The notes under the pieces are model-generated. The model did not search any database. It had not been told where the DNA came from and saw only the letters and a list, made by a program, of their open reading frames with translations. From an uncultured Streptococcus sp. (lineage in GTDB: Bacteria; Bacillota; Bacilli; Lactobacillales; Streptococcaceae), in the NCBI GenBank assembly GCA_934196125.1, contig CAKPVT010000008.1, forward strand, positions 1 through 45,947: DNA of 45,947 nt, read 5' to 3'. Numbering within the stretch: position 1 is the first letter of the stretch; each line of letters opens with the position of its first letter. The translations under genes were made by a program, and so were the position numbers. Shown here piece by piece: positions 39,813 to 45,947 of the stretch.

Positions 39813-40067
39813 ATGATTTTTGTATTAATTGTACTATTAAGACTAATTCAGTTTTACTCTTATCTGTTATTTGCGTATGCTTTGCTTTCATGGTTCCCAG
39901 GAGCTTACAACACTTGGTTTGGAAGAGCCATGGGGCAACTGGTTGAACCAGTTATTAGACCTTTTCGCCGTTTTAATCTTCAATTCATGGGATTAGACTT
40001 TACGATTTTAGCCGTAGTAATTGCGCTAAACGTTTTAAGTCGTATTCTTATCATGATTTTTGCGTAA
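39813..40067 (+). CDS. ylmG: YggT/YlmG family membrane protein
   Basis: This 84-residue protein has two hydrophobic helices (about 3-23 and 62-82) and the conserved loop LSWFPGAYNTWFGRAMGQLVEPVIRPFRR, the family signature (SWFP, EP.L.P.R). It probably assists membrane or septum organisation. It starts three bases after sepF, and its stop is one base before the next gene's ATG. Confidence 0.92.
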   Translation: MIFVLIVLLRLIQFYSYLLFAYALLSWFPGAYNTWFGRAMGQLVEPVIRPFRRFNLQFMGLDFTILAVVIALNVLSRILIMIFA

Positions 40068-40068
40068 C

Positions 40069-40860
40069 ATGGCGATGAAAAAGGGTTTATATCAGCATTT
40101 TCGACCAGATGAGTATGATTTTATTGAAAAGATTGATGACCTTGCTCATCGTGTCGAAGAAACTTATGCATATGCTTTAACAGATTTTCTAAATCCTCGC
40201 CAAGTTGATATCGCAAAAAGCGTTATTGGCAATCGAGGATTGCACTATTTTGTTTCGAGTGATTATTATCCAGCTGAATATGCTCGACTTATTGTGGCAC
40301 CTGACTATTATGAGTTTAATCCTGAGGATTTTGAATTAACCTTGCTTGAGGTGAATTACAATTCAAAATTTAATCAGCTGACACATTCTCAGATTATGGG
40401 GACTCTACTTCATAAGCTTGGGATTAAACGAACAGTTATCGGAGATATTTTAGTTGAATCTGGTTATGCTCAACTTTTGGTAATGCAAAATATGGCTGAT
40501 TACTTTAGAGCTAATGTGACTAAAATTGCTAAGGCTAGCGTTTCACTAAAAGAAATTCCTCTGGAACAGTTAATTGCAGGTGAGAAAGATAGTCGGCAAC
40601 TGGACATCATGGTTTCTAGTATGCGTATGGATAAAGTTCTTGCAACAGTTTTGAAGCTTTCAAGAAGTCAAGCAGTGCAGTTGATAGAAACTGATAAAGT
40701 AAAACTTGATTATCAAATAGTTGATAGAGCCTCAGAAATGCTTCAAGCTGGAGATTCGATTAGTGTTAGAGGATTTGGGCGCTTTTCTATTTTAAGTGAA
40801 AATGGTCTCACCAAAAATGGAAAATGTAAATTGACCGTAGATAAGATGATACATAAATAA
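40069..40860 (+). CDS. ylmH: YlmH family S4-domain RNA-binding protein
   Basis: This 263-residue protein has an N-terminal ribosome-interacting region (about 1-170) and a C-terminal S4 RNA-binding domain (about 180-255; MRMDKVLATVLKLSRSQAVQLIETDKVKLDY). YlmH proteins act on stalled ribosomes in some Firmicutes. ATG 40069 is taken, but ATG 40075 or a TTG at 40060 overlapping ylmG are also possible. divIVA follows after 10 bases. Confidence 0.93.
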   Translation: MAMKKGLYQHFRPDEYDFIEKIDDLAHRVEETYAYALTDFLNPRQVDIAKSVIGNRGLHYFVSSDYYPAEYARLIVAPDYYEFNPEDFELTLLEVNYNSKFNQLTHSQIMGTLLHKLGIKRTVIGDILVESGYAQLLVMQNMADYFRANVTKIAKASVSLKEIPLEQLIAGEKDSRQLDIMVSSMRMDKVLATVLKLSRSQAVQLIETDKVKLDYQIVDRASEMLQAGDSISVRGFGRFSILSENGLTKNGKCKLTVDKMIHK

Positions 40861-40870
40861 GGAGAAATCA

Positions 40871-41638
40871 ATGGCACTTACAGCACTTGATATTAAAGAT
40901 AAAACATTTAAATTAAAATTTCGTGGTTACGACGAAGAAGAAGTTGATGAATTTCTTGATATTGTTGTAGATGATTATGAAGACTTGGTTCGTCGTAATC
41001 ATGAACAAGAAAACAGAATCAAAGATTTAGAAGATAAATTAGCTTACTTCGATGAAATGAAAGAATCATTGAGTCAATCTGTTATCCTTGCACAAGAAAC
41101 AGCTGAAAAAGTTAAAACATCTGCTAACGATGAAGCCGCTAACCTTGTTAGCAAAGCTAACTATGATGCACAACATCTTATTGATAAGGCTAAATCAAAA
41201 GCTAATCAAATTTTACGCAATGCAACTGATGAAGCTAAACGTGTTGCTGTGGAAACAGAAGATTTGAAACGTCAAACACGTGTGTTCCACCAACGTTTGG
41301 TAGCAGCTATCGAAGGACAACTTGGCTTAACAAATTCACCAGAATGGACAGAATTGTTGCAACCAACAGCAGTTTACCTTCAAAACTCAGATGCTGCTTT
41401 CCGTGAAGTTGTTGAAAAAGTTTTGGAAGAAGAAGTTCCAGAAACAGATGACGAATTGTCAATGGATGCAACACGTCAATTTACACCAGAAGAAATGGAA
41501 GAATTGCAACGTCGTGTTGAAGCAGGAAATAAACATCTTGAAGAAACACAAAAAATTGCTATTGTAGATGATAACGAAGCAGATTCTGAAATCAATCTTA
41601 ACGAAACACAAACATTTAAATTAAATATCGAAGAATAA
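40871..41638 (+). CDS. divIVA: cell division/growth-site protein DivIVA
   Basis: This 255-residue coiled-coil protein binds curved membranes at septa and poles. The N-terminal lipid-binding domain is LTALDIKDKTFKLKFRGYDEEEVDEFLD, followed by long heptad-rich coiled coils (about 30-160) and an acidic C-terminal tail. AAGGAGAAA precedes the ATG. It is the last gene of the ftsA operon before the ileS T-box. Confidence 0.95.
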   Translation: MALTALDIKDKTFKLKFRGYDEEEVDEFLDIVVDDYEDLVRRNHEQENRIKDLEDKLAYFDEMKESLSQSVILAQETAEKVKTSANDEAANLVSKANYDAQHLIDKAKSKANQILRNATDEAKRVAVETEDLKRQTRVFHQRLVAAIEGQLGLTNSPEWTELLQPTAVYLQNSDAAFREVVEKVLEEEVPETDDELSMDATRQFTPEEMEELQRRVEAGNKHLEETQKIAIVDDNEADSEINLNETQTFKLNIEE

Positions 41639-41639
41639 G

Positions 41640-41868
41640 AAAAACACGGTTGATAGTCAATATTTACAGCGAGCAGGCGATGGTGTGAGACCTGCAATCA
41701 CTTGGGTATCAATTATCCTTTTCTAACATTTTTACCTGAATCAAGTAGGGTGAAAGGGCAAACTCACCTTACGAGTTAAAGAGAGAAATTTAGATTTTAA
41801 AGACTAAATTTCTAAACTAAGGTGGTACCACGAGCTTTCGTCCTTTTTGAGACGAAGGCTTTTTTTGT
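41640..41868 (+). promoter_or_regulatory. T-box riboswitch, tRNA-Ile type
   Basis: The leader has stem I with an ATC codon at 41708-41710 (GGGTATCAATTAT) as probable specifier. It also has the T-box core AGGTGGTACCACGAGC around 41820-41834 and a terminator at 41832-41868 (AGCTTTCGTC with GACGAAGGCT, then seven T). It regulates ileS by uncharged tRNA-Ile. Confidence 0.92.
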
Positions 41869-41949
41869 TTAACCATTTATATGTTAGGTCATTTTCTGTT
41901 ATTGGCAATGTCAATGATAGTTAAATATTATTATTTATAAGGAGTAGTC

Positions 41950-44748
41950 ATGAAACTAAAAGATACGCTTAATCTTGGGAAAACTGCGTTTCCAATGCGT
42001 GCTGGCCTCCCAAACAAAGAGCCAAATTGGCAAAAAGAATGGGAAGAAGCAGATATCTATGCTAAACGTCAACAATTAAATGAAGGCAAACCTTCTTTCA
42101 ATCTCCACGATGGACCTCCGTACGCTAACGGAAATATTCACGTTGGTCACGCCATGAATAAAATTTCAAAAGACATTATTGTTCGTTCAAAATCAATGTC
42201 TGGTTTCCGTGCTCCTTATATTCCTGGTTGGGACACACACGGACTTCCAATTGAACAAGTATTGGCTAAAAAAGGTGTGAAACGCAAAGAAATTCCTTTG
42301 ACTGAATACCTTGAAATGTGTCGTGAATACGCACTTAGCCAAGTTGATAAACAACGTGAAGATTGCAAACGTCTTGGGGTATCTGCTGATTGGGAAAATC
42401 CATATATCACATTAATTCCTGAATACGAAGCTGCTCAAATTCGTGTCTTTGGTGCAATGGCTGATAAAGGTTACATCTACCGTGGTGCAAAACCTGTTTA
42501 CTGGTCATGGTCATCTGAATCAGCACTTGCTGAAGCTGAAATTGAATACCATGATATCGATTCAACATCACTTTACTATGCTAACAAAGTTAAAGATGGT
42601 AAAGGTGTGCTTGATACTGATACTTATATCGTTGTTTGGACAACAACACCATTTACAGTAACAGCTTCACGTGGTTTGACTGTTGGTCCTGATATGGATT
42701 ACGTTGTTGTGAAACCAGCTAATGATGACCGAAAATTCGTTGTTGCAGAAGGACTTTTGGATAGCTTAGCCGAAAAATTTGGTTGGGAATCATTTGAAGT
42801 TCTCGCTAAACATAAAGGTACTGAACTCGAATACATCGTTACAGAACACCCATGGGATACAGAAGTAGATGAACTTGTTATCTTGGGTGACCACGTTACA
42901 CTTGATTCAGGTACAGGTGTTGTCCATACTGCTCCTGGTTTTGGTGAAGATGACTACAATGTTGGTGTTAAATACAATCTTGAAGTTGCTGTTACTGTTG
43001 ACGAACGTGGTATCATGATGGAAAATGCTGGTCCAGATTTCCAAGGTCAATTCTACGAAAAAGTTGTTCCAACTGTTACTGAAAAACTTGGTGACCTTTT
43101 GCTTGCTAGCGAAGTTATCACTCACTCATACCCATTTGACTGGCGTACTAAGAAACCAATCATCTGGCGTGCTGTACCACAATGGTTTGCATCAGTTTCT
43201 AAATTCCGTCAAGCCATTCTTGATGAAATTGACCGCACAACATTCTATCCAGAATGGGGTCGTACACGTCTTTACAACATGATTCGTGACCGTGGTGATT
43301 GGGTTATCTCACGTCAACGTGCATGGGGTGTGCCACTTCCAATCTTCTATGCTGAAGATGGTACAGCTATCATGACGAAAGAAGTGACTGACCACGTTGC
43401 TGATTTGTTTGCTGAACATGGTTCAATCGTTTGGTGGCAACGTGAAGCTAAAGACCTTCTTCCAGAAGGATTCACTCATCCAGGTTCACCAAATGGTGAA
43501 TTCACTAAAGAAACTGATATCATGGACGTATGGTTTGACTCAGGTTCTTCATGGAATGGTGTTATGAATGCTCGCAAATGTTTGGAATATCCAGCTGACC
43601 TTTATCTTGAAGGTTCTGACCAATACCGTGGTTGGTTCAACTCATCATTAATCACTTCAGTTGCCGTTAACGGACATGCACCTTACAAAGCTGTGCTTTC
43701 ACAAGGTTTTGTTCTTGATGGTAAAGGTGAAAAAATGTCTAAATCTAAAGGTAACATCATTTCACCAAACGACGTTGCAAAACAATACGGTGCTGAAATC
43801 CTTCGTTTATGGGTTGCTTCAGTAGACACTGACGCTGACGTACGTGTTTCTATGGAAATCCTTGGTCAAGTTTCAGAAACTTACCGTAAAATCCGTAACA
43901 CACTTCGTTTCTTGATTGCTAATACAACTGATTTCAATCCAAATGAAGATGCTGTATTTTACGAAGACTTGCGTTCAGTTGATAAATACATGACTGTTAA
44001 ATTCAACCAACTAGTAGCAACAATCCGTAAAGCTTATGAAGATTATGATTTCATGACAATTTACAAAGCTGTTGTTAACTTCATCACAGTTGATTTGTCA
44101 GCCTTCTACCTTGACTTCGCCAAAGACGTTGTTTACATCGAAGCAGCGGATAATATTGCTCGCCGTCAAATGCAAACAGTCTTCTACGAGATCTTGGTTA
44201 AAATCACTAAATTGTTGACACCAATTCTTCCTCACACTGCTGAAGAAATCTGGTCATACCTCGAATTCGAACCAGAAGAATTTGTTCAATTGTCTGAATT
44301 ACCAGACGCTGAATTTTTTGAAGGGCAAGAAAACATTCTTGAAGAATGGGATGCCTTCATGACACTTCGTAACCAAGCTCAAAAAGCTTTGGAAGAAGCT
44401 CGTAACGCTAAAGTTATTGGTAAATCACTGGAAGCTCACTTGACAATTTACGCTGGTGAAGAAGTGAAAACTCTTCTTGCTGCCCTTGATAGCGACATTG
44501 CTCAATTGTTGATCGTATCACAATTGACTGTTACTGATGAAGCCGCTCCAGCAGATGCAGTTGCCTTTGATGGTGTTGCCTTTACAGTAGCTCATGCTGA
44601 AGGACAAGTTTGTGACCGTTGCCGTCGTGTTGACCCAACAGCTAAAGAACGTTCATACGGTGTTACTATTTGTGACCACTGTGCTGAAATCGTTGAAGCA
44701 AACTTCCCAGAAGCACTAGCAGAAGGATTTGAAGTTAAAGCAAAATAA
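41950..44748 (+). CDS. ileS: isoleucyl-tRNA synthetase
   Basis: This 932-residue class I synthetase charges tRNA-Ile. The HIGH motif is HVGH from 64, the editing domain lies in the middle (WTTTPFT, TGVVHTAPGFGEDDY), and KMSKS begins at 595. The C-terminal zinc ribbon has the two pairs CDRC and CDHC. AAGGAGTAG precedes the ATG. This is the bacterial (eubacterial, mupirocin-sensitive-type) form by length and zinc finger. It is controlled by the T-box directly upstream. Confidence 0.98.
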   Translation: MKLKDTLNLGKTAFPMRAGLPNKEPNWQKEWEEADIYAKRQQLNEGKPSFNLHDGPPYANGNIHVGHAMNKISKDIIVRSKSMSGFRAPYIPGWDTHGLPIEQVLAKKGVKRKEIPLTEYLEMCREYALSQVDKQREDCKRLGVSADWENPYITLIPEYEAAQIRVFGAMADKGYIYRGAKPVYWSWSSESALAEAEIEYHDIDSTSLYYANKVKDGKGVLDTDTYIVVWTTTPFTVTASRGLTVGPDMDYVVVKPANDDRKFVVAEGLLDSLAEKFGWESFEVLAKHKGTELEYIVTEHPWDTEVDELVILGDHVTLDSGTGVVHTAPGFGEDDYNVGVKYNLEVAVTVDERGIMMENAGPDFQGQFYEKVVPTVTEKLGDLLLASEVITHSYPFDWRTKKPIIWRAVPQWFASVSKFRQAILDEIDRTTFYPEWGRTRLYNMIRDRGDWVISRQRAWGVPLPIFYAEDGTAIMTKEVTDHVADLFAEHGSIVWWQREAKDLLPEGFTHPGSPNGEFTKETDIMDVWFDSGSSWNGVMNARKCLEYPADLYLEGSDQYRGWFNSSLITSVAVNGHAPYKAVLSQGFVLDGKGEKMSKSKGNIISPNDVAKQYGAEILRLWVASVDTDADVRVSMEILGQVSETYRKIRNTLRFLIANTTDFNPNEDAVFYEDLRSVDKYMTVKFNQLVATIRKAYEDYDFMTIYKAVVNFITVDLSAFYLDFAKDVVYIEAADNIARRQMQTVFYEILVKITKLLTPILPHTAEEIWSYLEFEPEEFVQLSELPDAEFFEGQENILEEWDAFMTLRNQAQKALEEARNAKVIGKSLEAHLTIYAGEEVKTLLAALDSDIAQLLIVSQLTVTDEAAPADAVAFDGVAFTVAHAEGQVCDRCRRVDPTAKERSYGVTICDHCAEIVEANFPEALAEGFEVKAK

Positions 44749-44772
44749 CATAACTTTATTGTTTAACAAATA

Positions 44773-44808
44773 CAAAAAAACGAACTCAAATTTTTGAGTT
44801 CGTTTTTT
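44773..44808. terminator. ileS terminator
   Basis: AAAACGAACTCAAA pairs with TTTGAGTTCGTTTT around a small loop, followed by T; it works in both directions. Confidence 0.92.
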
Positions 44809-44826
44809 ACATACCAAAGCAAACAA

Positions 44827-44852
44827 AAAATCAGGTTGCGAAGACCTGATTA
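44827..44852 (-). terminator. terminator of the DUF1827 gene
   Basis: On the minus strand AATCAGGT pairs with ACCTGATT around CTTCGCA, then six T. The stop codon TAA is in the stem. Confidence 0.85.
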
Positions 44853-45152
44853 GTGAGCTGTTGGGAATGAAATTTCAATTAGATTTGCTGTATGCAAGGT
44901 TTTTAGTTGGTCTAATTGAACGATTGATTTGTCGATTTTACGTTTGAGGAAAAATTCACGAATGGCTTCAATTTCACTATCTTTAATAGCGCGATATTTG
45001 TTTGAAATCAACAGCTCGTAGTGTTTTGGCGCTTGTGTGAAAATAACATCAGTATTTCCTGCAGAGTAGGTCTCGACGAGCTTGGCGTCCGTATTTCGCA
45101 ACTGATTACGAACTAGCTCAGAATGACTACTTGTTGTGTTGATTAACCTCAT
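44850..45152 (-). CDS. DUF1827 family protein
   Basis: This 100-residue protein of the lactobacillales DUF1827 family starts MRLINTTSSHSELVRNQLRN. It has alternating strands and helices with no membrane segment or catalytic motif. AGGAGGAGATCT precedes the ATG. An extended -10 (TGTTATAAT, 45191-45183 on the minus strand) gives a short leader. The function is unknown. It is convergent with ileS and lies downstream of the Nudix gene but has its own promoter. Confidence 0.87.
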   Translation of the reverse strand: MRLINTTSSHSELVRNQLRNTDAKLVETYSAGNTDVIFTQAPKHYELLISNKYRAIKDSEIEAIREFFLKRKIDKSIVQLDQLKTLHTANLIEISFPTAH

Positions 45153-45182
45153 AGATCTCCTCCTGTGTGATTTTCTACCACT

Positions 45183-45191
45183 ATTATAACA
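45183..45191 (-). promoter_or_regulatory. extended -10 promoter of the DUF1827 gene
   Basis: The minus strand reads TGTTATAAT, 30 nt before the DUF1827 ATG. Confidence 0.6.
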
Positions 45192-45223
45192 CTATTTTGA
45201 GTGAAAAAGTAGAATAAGGGATA

Positions 45224-45670
45224 TTAGTGATGATTTTTTTTCCAAGCTTCAACGCCCCACTTGTGGCTACCGCGTTTTAGTTTTTCAATAGCTTCATCAA
45301 TTGGAAACCAAGATAGGTTGTTGAAGTCTTCCAAAGGAGCATCAATTTCTTCAAAATGTGTCACTTCGTAGATATAAGCGGGATTATAAAAGTATGTATC
45401 ACGGTGGCGAGAGTAAAAATACTCATCTGCCTGTCCATAGTAATAACCTAACTCAGCCGAAAAGCCCAATTCTTCAATGAGTTCACGTTTTAAAGCTGAA
45501 AAATGGTCCTCACCTGACTCGATTTCTCCGCCAGGAAGAAACCAAGAACCATTAGGTGCTTGAACTAGGATAATCTGGCTTTTATCAGCGTTGGGAATAA
45601 CGGCATAAACACCATAGCGTGCTTTGTAATCAACAGTTGTAAGTTTTTCACCGAAAGTTGGATTTGTCAT
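45224..45670 (-). CDS. Nudix hydrolase
   Basis: This 148-residue pyrophosphohydrolase has a complete Nudix box (GGEIESGEDHFSALKRELIEELG, about residues 47-69), giving the Mg-binding RELIEELG helix. The N-terminal strand region YGVYAVIPNADKSQIILVQ precedes it. The substrate cannot be told; it is of the MutT/NUDT general group. AGGAGAA precedes ATG 45670, and a -10 (TATAAT, 45748-45743 on the minus strand) lies about 70 nt upstream. Confidence 0.9.
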   Translation of the reverse strand: MTNPTFGEKLTTVDYKARYGVYAVIPNADKSQIILVQAPNGSWFLPGGEIESGEDHFSALKRELIEELGFSAELGYYYGQADEYFYSRHRDTYFYNPAYIYEVTHFEEIDAPLEDFNNLSWFPIDEAIEKLKRGSHKWGVEAWKKNHH

Positions 45671-45947
45671 GATATTCTCCTATGAAAAATGTGATAGAAA
45701 TAGTGGAGACCGAAATAATTAATACGAGTGTCTATTGATGATATTATACTAAAAAAATGAACTTTTTTCTATAAAATTGTCGGAATATTTCGGTTTTAAT
45801 TTTGTGATAATTTATCTATTATAAAAATAGCAGAGAAGTTTGCTGAAATCTGGAATGTCATCAAGTCTTGTTTTCTACTATTTGTCAAGTATATCAATGC
45901 TTGGAAGATAAATTATTTTTGAGCAAGTGTTCATCAATAGGAAATTT
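45671..45947. other. AT-rich intergenic region at the window edge
   Basis: Apart from the minus-strand TATAAT for the Nudix gene (45743-45748), I see no gene, repeat or strong hairpin. The next gene to the right is outside the window; I found no clear CtsR or CIRCE operator. Confidence 0.5.

Noticed and set aside
45780..45947. Heat-shock (CtsR/CIRCE) operator at the right edge, as clpE might follow
   Set aside because: No clear heptad repeat GGTCAAA or CIRCE inverted repeat could be seen.

Overview
The window looks like a chromosomal segment of a low-GC Firmicute of the genus Streptococcus. The evidence is the gene order murD-murG-divIB / ftsA-ftsZ-yggS-sepF-yggT-ylmH-divIVA-ileS, lactobacillales-specific small families (DUF1912, DUF1827, DUF3165, YqgQ, YutD), a SepM-type PDZ protease, Dpr, and T-box leaders before valS, ileS and a former trp operon. 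The combination resembles the S. bovis/S. equinus complex, but the species is inferred and was not tested.

Layout. 1-2.5 kb: an AT-rich, single-polypeptide restriction-modification enzyme, followed by a terminator and one end of a repeat element that truncates a PnuC-like gene. 2.8-5.2 kb (minus strand): a deoxynucleoside kinase, a pair of NrdR-like boxes, and two frameshifted genes (a GNAT acetyltransferase and a nucleoside phosphorylase). 5.4-9.5 kb: DUF1912, a helix-hairpin-helix protein, a T-box leader, a GNAT gene and valS. 9.5-14 kb: an insertion-sequence remnant, a TetR regulator, oleate hydratase, a YjbR/EVE-like fusion protein and an MFS transporter remnant. 14.1-14.4 kb: a very small minus-strand gene with its own promoter, ribosome site and terminator, predicted to encode a 39-residue exported peptide. 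14.4-22.2 kb: rsmD-coaD-sepM, a small membrane protein, an aquaporin remnant, a 5'-nucleotidase-like phosphatase, yutD, rlmN, vanZ-like and a DUF998 membrane protein. 22.4-24 kb: a tryptophan T-box, chorismate mutase, and a trp operon collapsed by deletion to the start of trpE joined to the end of trpA, followed by a perfect 101-bp MITE with an 8-bp target duplication. 24-26.2 kb (minus): mntH and the competence prepilin peptidase. 26.2-29.6 kb: dpr with a PerR box, yqgQ-glcK-rhodanese and a membrane-anchored protein. 29.7-44.7 kb: typA, DUF3165, the division and wall cluster, and ileS. 44.8-45.7 kb (minus): DUF1827 and a Nudix hydrolase.

How the genes work together. Most of the window is housekeeping: translation (valS, ileS, rsmD, rlmN, typA), wall synthesis and septation (murD, murG, divIB, ftsA, ftsZ, sepF, divIVA), CoA synthesis, and metal or peroxide defence (mntH, dpr). 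Between these blocks lie several decaying loci (pnuC, GNAT, nucleoside phosphorylase, MFS, aquaporin, trp). Together they suggest reductive adaptation, including probable tryptophan auxotrophy. The most interesting signals are the orphan peptide gene at 14.2 kb, the MITE and its lone end beside the restriction gene, an NrdR-box promoter that runs into a terminator, and several genes whose extended -10 box sits 6-7 nt before the ATG, implying leaderless mRNAs.
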